This document shows positions 1 through 9,551 of a stretch of 64,000 nucleotides of DNA, in pieces. Each line of letters starts with the position of its first letter. Position 1 is the stretch's first letter. The notes beneath the pieces were generated by a model that was not told the origin of the DNA, ran no database searches, and was given only the letters and a program-made list of their open reading frames with translations. The position numbers were made by a program, and so were the translations under genes. Location of the stretch: the NCBI GenBank assembly GCA_032718475.1, contig JAUCBJ010006570.1:43916-107915 (forward strand). Direction: 5' to 3'. This DNA comes from Nemertoderma westbladi (Eukaryota > Xenacoelomorpha > Nemertodermatida > Nemertodermatidae).

Positions 1-540
1 GACCATGAGCTCCCCTTGAAAGTTGGTTGATTTATTCTGGCCGCCTTCTCTGAATCTGTTAATAAACAGCCCTAAATTCGTTGTTTTGGCGATAGGCCAG
101 GATATTGGCCTGGTAAAGGTGGGAGTAGACATTGATTATTGAATTAAATTGTAAGGGTAGGCTACTAATTCGACACGGGTCACCCAATTTAGAAATTTTT
201 GAAAATCACGTAAAAATCTATATATCTTAGATATTTTGATTGTAGAACTTTAGGCTATGTCGTCTAGGCACTTGTCCATATGTGTACCTACACCGAATTT
301 TATTCCGAACCCTACCGCTACACCACAGGCCAGTGTAACGAACGAATTCACAACTTACATTCACGCTACTGCTACGCACATCGCAGGCTACTGCAGTGTG
401 ACGAATTCATAACCCTAACCCGCTGCGAGGAGCATTACTCCCCGGCATTAGTGTGGCCTGGGGCCCCATTTTTGGAAAATTTATGGCAACATATTTTTTT
501 GTTAATTTGAGTGTATAATATCAAGGAGACTTGTTCTAGA

Positions 541-658
541 ACATTGTAAATACAAAAAAATACATATATGTATATAAATAAACATATATGTATATATATG
601 TTAAATATATATGAAATAAATAAATATAATATATATACAATAATATATATATTTGGAT
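541..658. repeat. AT-rich simple repeat (ATATATGTATATA-like)
   Basis: A stretch of about 115 bp made almost entirely of alternating A and T with scattered ATATATGTATA motifs. It is low-complexity DNA with no coding signal. Confidence 0.75.
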
Positions 659-701
659 GTAAGAGGTAGAGATCACCGGGCTGTCGGTTCTCAAGGCCGC
701 T

Positions 702-1330
702 ATGATGCTTTGTGGTAGCACCAGACCAGTCGGTGGAGATGGAGAACTCTGGAGTGCGCTCCTGACTGCCACGAGGCGAAACAGCGCCCGTCTGCGCGAG
801 GCTGTGACTGGTTTGGCCCGTCGGGTGGCCAACTCTTTGGTACCATGGGGTGAGATTTGGGTGCTGCGAGCGTGTTGGCTCATTGCACTCGACAAGAAGC
901 CTGGAGTCCGCCCAATCGGTATAGGGGAGGTCCTCTATCGTCTCCCAGCGAACTGTCTCACCATGGAGACAAAGGCTAACCTAGTTCAGCAATGTGGGGC
1001 TGATCAGCTGTGCGCTGGCGTCAAGACCGGAATTGAAGGCGCTGTCCACGCGATGAACGCCATCTACGAGGAAGAAGAGACTGAGGCGTAGATGCGAAGA
1101 ATGCCTTCAACTCAGGTATGTCGCCCCGTGTCCCTCTGGAACTGTCGAATCTTATGGCATCATGCCTCCCTGTTTCTTTTCAATTCATATAACAGTCACA
1201 TGGCCCTCTACCTTCATGGCAGTGATGACCCAATATGGATCCAGGAGGGTTGGATGCAGGGGGATCCTGCGGCGATGCTGGGCTGGTTGCGCGACCCTGC
1301 CCATGGTGCACCAGTTGCTACAAGCCGATC
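702..1330 (+). pseudogene. decayed reverse transcriptase fragment (non-LTR type)
   Basis: Three pieces of one RT domain are visible in different frames. Frame 702-1091 contains LIALDKKPGVRPIGIGEVLY, a recognisable block N-terminal to the RT palm, followed by QLCAGVKTGIEGAVHAMNAI. At 1087-1116 another frame reads VDAKNAFNS, which is RT motif A with its catalytic aspartate. Frame 1092-1361 then reads EGWMQGDPAAM, corresponding to the usual motif EGTTQGDPLAM. The YxDD block is not visible. The shifts between pieces and the missing 5' and 3' parts make this a pseudogene. The RT family is clear but the exact clade is not. Confidence 0.75.
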
Positions 1331-1829
1331 TGCCTCTTTCACCCGACAATGCAACCACTGATGTAGAGTCGGATTTTGGCCCGTCACCGAGCTCCCCACC
1401 ACTGTTCGATGACACCATCATCCCCAACACGATACGTGACTCGAGTACCAGATAGGCTGTATCCTTACAGAAATGCAGCGCCGTCTGAATTACACCAGTC
1501 TGCAGGTAGAGTGCGAAATTTCTGAAAGTTAACATTTTCTCGAACTTTTGTTATTTACTTACAATTGCTGTTAATCTGAAACTTGACAGTTATGTCCTAC
1601 GGGGGTGTGGTTTTACTGTATTTCATGGTGGTATGAATCTGTTCCATATGCAGTTCTCCGATCTGCATTTCTCAGCATATTCACGTATCATCCTGTACAG
1701 GGCCTAGAAAACTGTGGCCCGAAGGGCCACAGGCTTTCTAGTATTATATATAGATATGTACGTTTTTAGGTCATTTAGTAAAATTTGAAAATTGGGTGAC
1801 CCATATCGAATTAGTTAGCAATTCTAAGT

Positions 1830-2530
1830 TACATAAATGGCCTCCTTTAGAATCCGAAAAATGCAGCTTATTGCGCCGTGAATGTAGTAGTCTACTGTAA
1901 GCTTGTTATAGCTTACATAAATCTTATTTACGATCGCTTGTTTACTACAATCATTGTTTACGTTAGTGTCTACTGTACAATGAATATGGTGAGTACTGTA
2001 TTTTGTTAGTTAATAAATTAGTGTTTACCAAATCATTGTTGCCATGGTGTTACGCTTATATGTATTTAAATTATTATAAAACTAAAACCCAACTGGAAAT
2101 TAAGCGGACTGAATACTGGCTACGCGGACCTAAAACGGAACTGCCATCTGTAGAATATAAAACAATAACACAATAACAGATGACAAATAATACAAGGAAT
2201 GACATGTTTACTGTAGACACATGGTGAGATACACTGACGTTCCACACCACAGCAATGCAACTAAAAATTACACCCATAAAGGAAAGGTCACACTGACATG
2301 CAGTATGTATACGTATAGGGAAGGTGAGGGAGATCCAATATTATATAATTCATTTTACTACAGTCAGTAAGTGCCAGGCTGGAGGGAAATTTGAATTAAA
2401 GTATTCTTGTAGAATTATATTTACAACAAACACTGAACAATACTACTGACTGCACTACTGTACAAGGCCTACTAGAAGAATATTTCTGTACTTCTAGTAC
2501 CGTAGTAATGTGTTCTAGTACTGTAGGCAA
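1830..2530. other. intergenic, no gene recognised
   Basis: AT-rich sequence with only short chance frames. I saw no RNA gene or repeat family here. Confidence 0.5.
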
Positions 2531-2649
2531 GGACTACTGAAGCAAGGACTGGCACACGGTAAATCACGGTAAAAAACACTGCAGCACTGGCCCACGGTAT
2601 TCTGGATTTACCGTCTGCCAGTCCTTGCTTTAGTACTGTAGTAGTCCTT
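2531..2649. repeat. imperfect inverted repeat upstream of COQ7
   Basis: The left arm (about 2531-2566, starting AAGGACTACT and containing AAGCAAGGACTGGCA) pairs with a right arm (about 2606-2649, containing TGCCAGTCCTTGCTT and ending AGTAGTCCTT). The arms differ by an 8-nt indel and a central spacer of about 40 bp separates them. It could form a long hairpin just 5' of the COQ7 coding block, or be a small foldback insertion. Confidence 0.7.
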
Positions 2650-2836
2650 GACTGTAGGCCTTGCTGCATGCTGCACTACAACTGTTGTGCTGTTCTACCT
2701 ACGCCTACCTACCCACTACCGCTACCATCCTATCAAATCACCTCACCTGCTCACCCACAGGTCCAGGTGCCAGCGTGCCAGGCAGTGGACCGACACCGGT
2801 TTGGGTAAACCTTTACCTTACCACTGTACCAGCAGG

Positions 2837-3451
2837 ATGTTGACAAAATCTCCTAAACCCTTTTACGCTTCGTACACGAAGCCACCCGATGTACGCTACG
2901 TGAAATCGCGATTCAAGGAAGAAGTTCTATTCCGGAGAGTGGATCGGATACTGAGAGTGGATCACGCAGGGGAGATAGGCGCGCGGGCGATATATTCGGG
3001 CCAGTTGTGCGTGCTAGCTAGCGGTTCGGAGGCGGCCCGAGCGGTACAACACATAAAGGACCAGGAAATGGTCCATGTTAAAGAGTTCCAGCGTTTGGTG
3101 AGAGAGCGGGGGATCAGACCAAGCGCGTTGTTGCCTTGTTGGGAAGGTTTAGGATTTTTATTGGGAGCTGTTACTGCAGCTCTTGGCCCTCAGACTGCAA
3201 TGGCGTGTACAGTGGCTGTTGAGGATGTTATCAGTAAACATTACGATAATCAATTAAGGGAACTTATTGAGGACGATGTGGAGGAACATAGGCTATTGTT
3301 GGATACGATAAGGAAGTTTAGAGACGAGGAGATCAAACATCACGACTTGGCATTGGACCACGAGGCTTCCTCTGCCCCCGGATATGACGTCATTTCTGGA
3401 GCTATTAAACTCGGTTGCTATGCAGCTATATGGTGCGCCGAGAGGATTTAG
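2837..3451 (+). CDS. COQ7: 5-demethoxyubiquinone hydroxylase, mitochondrial (COQ7/CLK-1)
   Basis: COQ7 is the di-iron monooxygenase that hydroxylates demethoxyubiquinone in the penultimate step of ubiquinone synthesis, on the matrix side of the mitochondrial inner membrane. From the ATG at 2837 the product is 204 residues, close to the family norm of about 180-220. The carboxylate-bridged di-iron ligands are all present: Glu in DHAGE, the ExxH of DQEMVH, Glu in VAVED, and the ExxH of DEEIKHH. The block MACTVAVED and the end DHEA...CAERI are typical. The N-terminus from this ATG is rich in Lys and Arg and poor in acidic residues, which fits a mitochondrial presequence. The frame stays open upstream to 2648 but without an ATG, and AG dinucleotides just 5' (near 2760 and 2835) could be splice acceptors, so a separate first exon is possible. 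No intron breaks the conserved part, which is unusual for many animals. A retrocopy is an alternative, but every ligand and the frame are intact. Confidence 0.93.
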   Translation: MLTKSPKPFYASYTKPPDVRYVKSRFKEEVLFRRVDRILRVDHAGEIGARAIYSGQLCVLASGSEAARAVQHIKDQEMVHVKEFQRLVRERGIRPSALLPCWEGLGFLLGAVTAALGPQTAMACTVAVEDVISKHYDNQLRELIEDDVEEHRLLLDTIRKFRDEEIKHHDLALDHEASSAPGYDVISGAIKLGCYAAIWCAERI

Positions 3452-3551
3452 TTATGTTTGCATTGATGTTTTTGTGTTTTCGGCCTGACCTTTCGTTGTG
3501 ACGTAGTGTGCACCAAGTCTTTTTACGGCAACTTATTTGTACAACCTAGCA

Positions 3552-3602
3552 TGGAATACTAAATATAGAGTGTATATTAAGTACTCTATATTTAGTATTC
3601 CA
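3552..3602 (+). repeat. perfect 20-bp-arm hairpin in the COQ7 3' UTR
   Basis: TGGAATACTAAATATAGAGT at 3552-3571 is exactly inverted at 3583-3602, with an 11-nt loop. It starts about 100 bp after the COQ7 stop codon and lies before the poly(A) signal, so it would be transcribed in the 3' UTR. Confidence 0.85.
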
Positions 3603-3666
3603 CGAACCTACTTATATTAATGTTATAAGCTATTGTTGAAGCTTGAAGGTAAAGTAAGACGACGTT

Positions 3667-3672
3667 AATAAA
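3667..3672 (+). terminator. candidate poly(A) signal of COQ7
   Basis: AATAAA lies 216 bp after the COQ7 stop codon, on the coding strand and downstream of the UTR hairpin. Spacing is reasonable, but the motif is common in AT-rich DNA. Confidence 0.5.
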
Positions 3673-3679
3673 ATTTTTC

Positions 3680-4235
3680 ATGTTTAAGGATAATTTTCAT
3701 CGTAACGCTCTAGTGTGGTTATTAAAGGTCTGCTTTACTCTTATCATTGAATAGAGGTATAACTACTCTCAATATACTCTAGTTTTACACTCCATATTTA
3801 TAAAATGGGAAAGATGTGAAAAGCCAAAGGATCATTTTGATTTCGGATGATATTTTGCATAAAAATCTAATGATATAATATATCAACAAATAACTATTTA
3901 CATCTTTGTGTTAAATGACAAGTAGCAATTTCCAGGGTTTCGTTCGAAATCGGAAGAAAAAGTTGAGTAATCCCGGCGAAAAAAGTAAAATAAAATTATT
4001 TTTATGGAATTTCTTAAATTACTATAAAAAAACTATAAAAATAATTATTTAATTATTTAATTATTAAATAACTATAACAAAACTATAATCTAATACGTTA
4101 CTCAAATACTCTTACAGTATGCAGTATCTATTAACAACAAACCTTACCGTATTATTTTATTTCTTTTTTTTAATAATGTCTAATGCCATAACTACCGTAG
4201 GCTTAGTAGGCTTCCCTTTAAATATAGAAATAAAT
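3680..4235. other. AT-rich intergenic DNA, no gene recognised
   Basis: Mostly A/T homopolymer-rich sequence. The segment around 3950-4020 resembles, in inverse orientation, sequence near 59310-59400, and is probably the distal part of a dispersed repeat whose other part lies at 4360-4600. Confidence 0.5.
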
Positions 4236-4239
4236 GATT

Positions 4240-4352
4240 AATGCGGCGAGGTATCCGTTAATTTGCGGCGAAATGGCATTCGCAGTGAGACACCTCGCCG
4301 CACATTATCTGCGGCGAGGTAACCTGCGGCGAAGTGGCAGTGCGGCGAGGTG
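4240..4352. repeat. cluster of GCGGCGAGGT-like motifs
   Basis: Five forward copies of GCGGCGA(R)RT and one inverted ACCTCGCCGC occur within about 112 bp. This is a CpG-rich island in otherwise very AT-rich surroundings. The copies are irregularly spaced at about 15-25 bp. Confidence 0.75.
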
Positions 4353-4359
4353 ACCAGCA

Positions 4360-4600
4360 CCCCTGAAAGAGCATCGAAGTAAAAAAAGGTTTGCAAGTAA
4401 TTTGAGCAAAATCCATTCACACTCTCAAAAGTTATTGCAACTTTAGTGTCTGCAAGGCGAACTACAAATCGGAACTCAATATCCAATATTGGTGTATGTA
4501 GTTTGGCGGCTCTCTAGTTACGTATTAAATATTCGAGAACACTCAATTATTTACCGTGGAGTTAAGGCAACATCAGGAGTTGAATAGAACAATAATTCGA
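4360..4600 (-). repeat. dispersed repeat, copy 1 (inverse of 59110-59310)
   Basis: This stretch, including AACTCAATATCCAATATTGG and TATTCGAGAACACTCAATTA, recurs as its reverse complement at about 59110-59310. Divergence is moderate and the 59-kb copy carries small indels. No protein is encoded. It is an unclassified interspersed repeat. Confidence 0.75.
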
Positions 4601-4653
4601 ATTGCAGTAACTATGAAAGCAGTATCGTAAAATACTACAGTTTAAATTACTTT

Positions 4654-5190
4654 TACTCCCCTCCCCTACCCCCTATGCTCTACTTCCCTCTCCCTGCCCC
4701 CTATACTCTCCTTGCCCCACTAACCTCCTCACCCCTACCCCCTCTACTCCCCTACCCCCTCTACTCCCCTCTTCCTGCCCCCATCTACTCCTCTACCCCC
4801 GCTAACCTCCTCACCCCTACCCCCTCTACTCCCCTGCCCCTCTACTACTCCCCTACCCCCTCTACTCCCCTCTTCCTGCCCCCTATACTCTCCTTGCCCC
4901 ACTAACCTCCTCACCCCTACCCCCTCTACTCCCCTACCCCCTCTACTCCCCTACCCCCTCTACTCCCCTGCCCCCTCTACTACTCCCCTACCCCCTCTAC
5001 TCCCCTCTTCCTGCCCCCATCTACTCCTCTACCCCCGCTAACCGTCTCTCTCCTACCCTCTCTGCTCTATTCCCCTCACCCCTACCCCCTCTACTCCCCT
5101 CTTCCTGCCCCCATCTACTCCTCTACCCCCGCTAACCGCCTCTCCCCTACCCCCTCTGCTCTATTCCCCTCTCCCCACCCCCTCCTTATT
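4654..5190. repeat. pyrimidine-rich minisatellite (CTACTCCCCTACCCCCT units)
   Basis: More than 500 bp of nearly pure C/T on the plus strand, built from short units such as CTACTCCCCTACCCCC and CTCTTCCTGCCCC. A longer block starting CTATACTCTCCTTGCCCC recurs about 182 bp apart (4701 and 4883). The minus strand is purine-only with many runs of four or five G. Open frames here are simply absence of stops in biased DNA. Confidence 0.9.
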
Positions 5191-6267
5191 TTTTCGCTTT
5201 TATCTCCAACCACTAACTATATCATACTAACTCTATATACACAACACCACGCATCTCATAATTCAACTATTAAAATATTAACGAGTTGCATTTATTTCGT
5301 TAGTTATTTTGTGTAATGTACATGTAAACCTTTCTTGTTACTGTGGGGCGAGCCACGCAGTCAAGGCGAGCCTTAGCGCACAATTATAATTAGTAAATAG
5401 GGCAAAATTTCATGTCCGTCTGTTTGTCTATCTGTCGTATATAATGAAAAATTCATTCGTAAATAACTTTTGAAGATTTTAACTATTTTCAACCAAATTT
5501 GTATGGGCATGCTAGAGAAAAAGTTTCAATATTTTTTAAAGTTACGGGCAATACCTCTCGAACGTTTGACTCCAGATAAAATCGAACTTGTTTCGAACTT
5601 GCTCAAGTTAGCGTGCTGCGCGACGCCCCACGAACGTGTAATCATACAGTGCTAGTTCTGATAATGTTTTTATATTATATTTTTTTTTTATAATAATTTT
5701 TTTAATTGTTTGTGTAATGCATTTGTATATATTAAAATGTAATACTATTGTGGAAATATATCATTGATATTGAAATGATGATAAAAATCAAAGAATCTGA
5801 TTTAAGTAAAAAAATATTGGTTTAAATAAAAATAATCTGATTTTTTATCAACACTGGTATTTATGCATTGAGGAAGCTCAGCAATATAGGTTTACAAAAT
5901 AAACAACAGTCTTAACGCTCAATAGTGCCCTTTTTTCACACAATTTTGAAGGCAATTTTGTTACATTATTTCAACTTATTGACGTTCTGAATGCTAAATA
6001 ATTAGCTTTAATATTGTAATGTTTAGGAATATTAATGAAATTCATATATCCTTCTTAGATGCAGTAAATAATCTTACACTTACTACCATACAATGGCTAT
6101 AGTCATTGGAGATTACTCAATTTCTGAGTTAGTGATTTACTTTGCTGCATTAGAATGTAAAAAATATATTGAAATAAAAAATCACACACAGTATACTTGC
6201 TATTATTCGCCTACCGCGGATTAGGCCTACTGTTTATTGATAACAGTGTAAGCTCTTGCTCTTAATT
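5191..6267. other. intergenic, no gene recognised
   Basis: AT-rich DNA. GTGGGGCG at 5344 and an inverted CGCCCCAC near 5622 bracket about 290 bp and might be ends of a small repeat, but the match is only 8 bp. The open frame at 5470-5655 matches nothing I recognise. Confidence 0.45.
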
Positions 6268-6275
6268 GAGTGATC

Positions 6276-6550
6276 GGCCCATGTGAAGAATACCAGACTT
6301 TCTGCCGTTATATTTTGACTTTGCAGTTACCCCCATGTGAAGAATACCAGGTTTTCACCAAAACCACAGGTCACAGAAGGGCTGAATCTAACCAAAACAA
6401 TAAACGAATTAGTATATGTACAGGTTATAAGACAGAAATAAGCGCTATAAAACACTTAATAAAGATAAATTAAAAAAAAAAATCTTCATATATAAAATTC
6501 CAATAAAAAGTCGACCGAAAAGTGAAATCCTGGTATTCTTCACATGGGCG
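6276..6550 (+). mobile_element. MITE-like element, copy 1
   Basis: A 275-bp non-coding element bounded by terminal inverted repeats (GGCCCATGTGAAGAATACCA on the left, the complement of TGGTATTCTTCACATGGGCG on the right). It is flanked by an 8-bp direct duplication, GAGTGATC at 6268-6275 and 6551-6558. Its left end contains a second internal copy of the terminal motif about 54 bp inward. An 8-bp target duplication suggests mobilisation by a hAT-, Merlin- or similar class transposase; the superfamily is undetermined. Confidence 0.85.
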
Positions 6551-6558
6551 GAGTGATC

Positions 6559-7060
6559 AGATCACCACCTCAACATCTGGAAAAATTTGGGATCTGAAAA
6601 TTTGGAATCATATTTTACGCTAAAAAATAAAAAGAAATACTTTTAGTAAAAAGAAGTGCATCGCCTCAAGTAAAAACGTATGAGTTTTTCATGGGTAAAA
6701 CGTCAATACAATAGGCAGTTTTTGTTATCGACGTACTCCAAATTAATATAAAGTTTTTATTACACAAAAACTCCATTAAGTTTGATATATTATTATAAAT
6801 TATTCCACACTATTTAACTTGTAACTTATAATACAATTATATAAATACTGAAAGTTATTTGTTATAAATTGTGAGAAGATTGAAGGTTCGGCTCAATTAA
6901 AGATAATGAGCACAAAATTACAACAGTAAATATGGGTGAACAAGAACAAACCATCCAAAACTCTAGTAAATAATAAAAGCAAAAGGAAAGGTTGGATAAA
7001 AAGGGGAATGAGATATTCGTTACGTCGGTCGGGGTTTGGCTATAACAGATGGAACTCGCT
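6559..7060. other. intergenic, no gene recognised
   Basis: AT-rich sequence between the first MITE copy and the 37-bp array, with no convincing coding or RNA feature. Confidence 0.5.
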
Positions 7061-7693
7061 GAGGTCGGTATGAGCAGGGAGGGTTCCTAGAACGGCTGTG
7101 GTCGGTATGAGCAGGGAGGGTTCCTAGAACGGCTGTGGTCGGTATGAGCAGGGAGGGTTCCTAGAACGGCTGTGGTCGGTATGAGCAGGGAGGGCTCCTA
7201 GAACGGCTGTGGTCGGTATGAGCAGGGAGGGCTCCTAGAACGGCTGTGGTCGGTATGAGCAGGGAGGGCTCCTAGAACGGCTGTGGTCGGTATGAGCAGG
7301 GAGGGCTCCTAGAACGGCTGTGGTCGGTATGAGCAGGGAGGGTTCCTAGAACGGCTGTGGTCGGTATGAGCAGGGAGGGTTCCTAGAACGGCTGTGGTCG
7401 GTATGAGCAGGGAGGGTTCCTAGAACGGCTGTGGTCGGTATGAGCAGGGAGGGTTCCTAGAACGGCTGTGGTCGGTATGAGCAGGGAGGGTTCCTAGAAC
7501 GGCTGTGGTCGGTATGAGCAGGGAGGGTTCCTAGAACGGCTGTGGTCGGTATGAGCAGGGAGGGCTCCTAGAACTACTGTGGTCGGTATGAGCAGGGAGG
7601 GTTCCTAGAACGGCTGTGGTCGGTATGAGCAGGGAGGGTTCCTAGAACTACTGAGGTCGGCATGAGCAGGCAGGGTTCCTAGAACGGCTGTGG
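7061..7693. repeat. 37-bp minisatellite, about 17 copies
   Basis: Tandem units of 37 bp containing GGTCGGTATGAGCAGGGAGG followed by GTTCCTAGAACGGCTGT. Most units differ only by GGTTCC versus GGCTCC, and a few carry ACTACTG instead of ACGGCTG. The near-uniform units indicate recent homogenisation. TAG and TGA triplets in the unit argue against coding. Confidence 0.95.
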
Positions 7694-7790
7694 CATTGCC
7701 ACGCACAACGGCCATCGATATACATCGATGCTGCCCTTGGTTCTTCCACCATCGATGCGATCCGACCAATGCACTGATCGCCCGAAGGAT

Positions 7791-8492
7791 CGCCCATGTG
7801 AAGAATACCAGAATTTCACTTTTCGGTCGACATTTTATTGGAATTTTATATATGAAGATTTTTTATTTTTTTTAATTTATCTTTATTAAGTGTTTTATAG
7901 CGATTGTTTCTGTCTTATAACCTGTAGATATACTAATTCGTTTATTGTTTTGGTTAATTCAGCCCTTCTGTAACCTTTGTTTTTGGTGAAAACCTGGTAT
8001 TCTTCACATGGGGGTAACTGCAAAGTGAAATATAACGGCATAAAGTCTGGTATTCTTCACATTGGGGTAACTGCAAAGTGAAATATAACGGCATAAAGTC
8101 TGGTATTCTTCACATGGGGGTAACTGCAAAGTGAAATATAACGGCATAAAGTCTGGTATTCTTCACATTGGGGTAACTGCAAAGTGAAATATAACGGCAT
8201 AAAGTCTGGTATTCTTCACATGGGGGTAACTGCAAAGTGAAATATAACGGCATAAAGTCTGGTATTCTTCACATGGGGGTAACTGCAAAGTGAAATATAA
8301 CGGCATAAAGTCTGGTATTCTTCACATGGGGTAACTGCAAAGTGAAATATAACGGCATAAAGTCTGGTATTCTTCACATGGGGGTAACTGCAAAGTGAAA
8401 TATAACGGCATAAAGTCTGGTATTCTTCACATGGGTAACTGCAAAGTGAAATATAACGGCAGAAAGTCTGGTATTCTTCACATGCATGGGCC
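7791..8492 (-). mobile_element. MITE-like element, copy 2, with expanded end repeat
   Basis: Same family as the 6276-6550 element but in the opposite orientation. Its left end (CGCCCATGTGAAGAATACCA) is the complement of that copy's right end. The flanks are the 8-bp duplication CGAAGGAT at 7783-7790 and 8493-8500. The terminal segment that occurs once in copy 1 is here amplified to nine tandem units, making the element 702 bp. The right terminus carries a 4-bp CATG duplication (CACATGCATGGG). Confidence 0.85.
7994..8480. repeat. 53-bp tandem repeat inside the MITE end, 9 units
   Basis: Units begin GGTATTCTTCACATGGGGGT and continue AACTGCAAAGTGAAATATAA up to CATAAAGTCT. Ten occurrences of GGTATTCTTCAC enclose nine units. 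Variation is limited to G-run length and single bases, so the expansion arose after insertion or by replication slippage within the element. Confidence 0.95.
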
Positions 8493-8500
8493 CGAAGGAT

Positions 8501-9409
8501 CCTTGTACATTCACAGTCAATGGTGGTAAAGTTGCGATTGTGCTGCAGGTCAGTTTACTTATTATTTACCTTTAAAATTTCGGCATTGGAAAATACAGCT
8601 CCAGCAGAGATTGAACTTGTGTTCGCGCTTTTGTAACTTTCACAATTTTCTAACAAACAATTTTAATAATCGCAGAATTCTCACTAAGTTTGCCGGTCGT
8701 TTAACATCAAAATCTAAATCAAACTAGCGCGGCATATGACCCTAAAGGAGTCTGAAATATATTGGCAGGCTTAGATAGGCCGCATGTGCATCAGTCGATT
8801 GATTCTCGCAATATAATTCCTAACAGCAATCTGGACCTACATGGAATGTATTAACAGTTCGGTTGGGATGTCATGCTCCAGATCCAGATATATGTCTATA
8901 TATATCTGTATGTCTAACGGCAATTACAAATAACACTACAGTATGAAAGATCATAGTCTGCATGTCCTTTACGGACATGGGTTGTTAACTCTGACTAAGA
9001 TAGCAGTCAGAATAATAACTGACTTAGACAATTTTGGTCATGAATAACGAAGATACTAAGGCGCTCACACGTGTTGGGGCTACAAAATAATATACAGCTA
9101 ATACACGCCACCTTTTGTGAACCAGAAAATGCTACTCGACCCTCAATCTCAAAGCTTACCTCAATTGATGCAAATAGCAATCAGTTCAGAATACTAATCT
9201 TAATGGGTACGAATATTTCTCCCCTGTCCATCTGAATTTTTAACCCACGAGCCGAAAATTAGTATTTTATATGCTAAGATATTATTCTGTAATTTTACGA
9301 AATATTTTATCACAATATGTGGTGCCTTTGTTTATAGTTACATAATACTGTATTTACTTATTTTCGACATAAATACAGTTAGTTAAATGTACTACTAAAC
9401 TTAACTATG
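8501..9409. other. intergenic, no gene recognised
   Basis: AT-rich DNA with short frames only. No repeat family or RNA gene recognised. Confidence 0.5.
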
Positions 9410-9551
9410 ATCGGCATACTGCAATGCAGCTGCATTATATATATATTACATATATTATTAAGAATTCTGTGCCGTCTTATCGACAAAATTGCGCCGCAAA
9501 GTGAGACACATCCAATGTTATATAGTGTCTGGTTGGAGATGTGTGCATTAT
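9410..9551 (-). mobile_element. RTE-like non-LTR retrotransposon 3' end fragment
   Basis: GATCGGCATACTGCAATGCA at 9410 and the following sequence through TCTGGTTGGAGATGTGTGCA match the 3' end of the RTE-like copies at 28436-29494 and 49375-50240, in the same minus-strand orientation. A short AT insertion (about 9435-9465) interrupts it. It keeps only the last part of the ORF and the 3' tail and runs directly into the 35-bp array. Confidence 0.8.

Larger units (their letters stand above)
160..1822. mobile_element. candidate element with imperfect terminal inverted repeats around a dead RT fragment
   Basis: The left end (about 160-230) and right end (about 1755-1822) are imperfect inverted copies of each other. 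The best core is CTAATTCGACACGGGTCACC on the left against the complement of a matching ...GGGTGACCCATATCGAATTAG on the right. Similarity continues inward for roughly 60 bp through AT-rich sequence. The interior holds a decayed reverse transcriptase fragment. I found no convincing target duplication. It may instead be two oppositely oriented repeat ends, so the boundaries are tentative. Confidence 0.4.

Noticed and set aside
536-895. Minus-strand 119-codon frame over the RT fragment
   Set aside because: It is antisense to RT pseudogene sequence and runs into an AT microsatellite giving a Tyr/Ile-rich tail.
2648-2836. Upstream extension of COQ7 to 2648
   Set aside because: The codon at 2648 is TTG, not ATG, and the added residues have no family similarity. 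The ATG at 2837 or an upstream exon is more likely.
4675-4905. Pro/Leu/Tyr-rich frame in the CT tract
   Set aside because: A direct result of pyrimidine-only sequence lacking stops.
5343-5630. Small MITE with GTGGGGCG ends
   Set aside because: Only 8 bp of inverted match and no target duplication could be seen.
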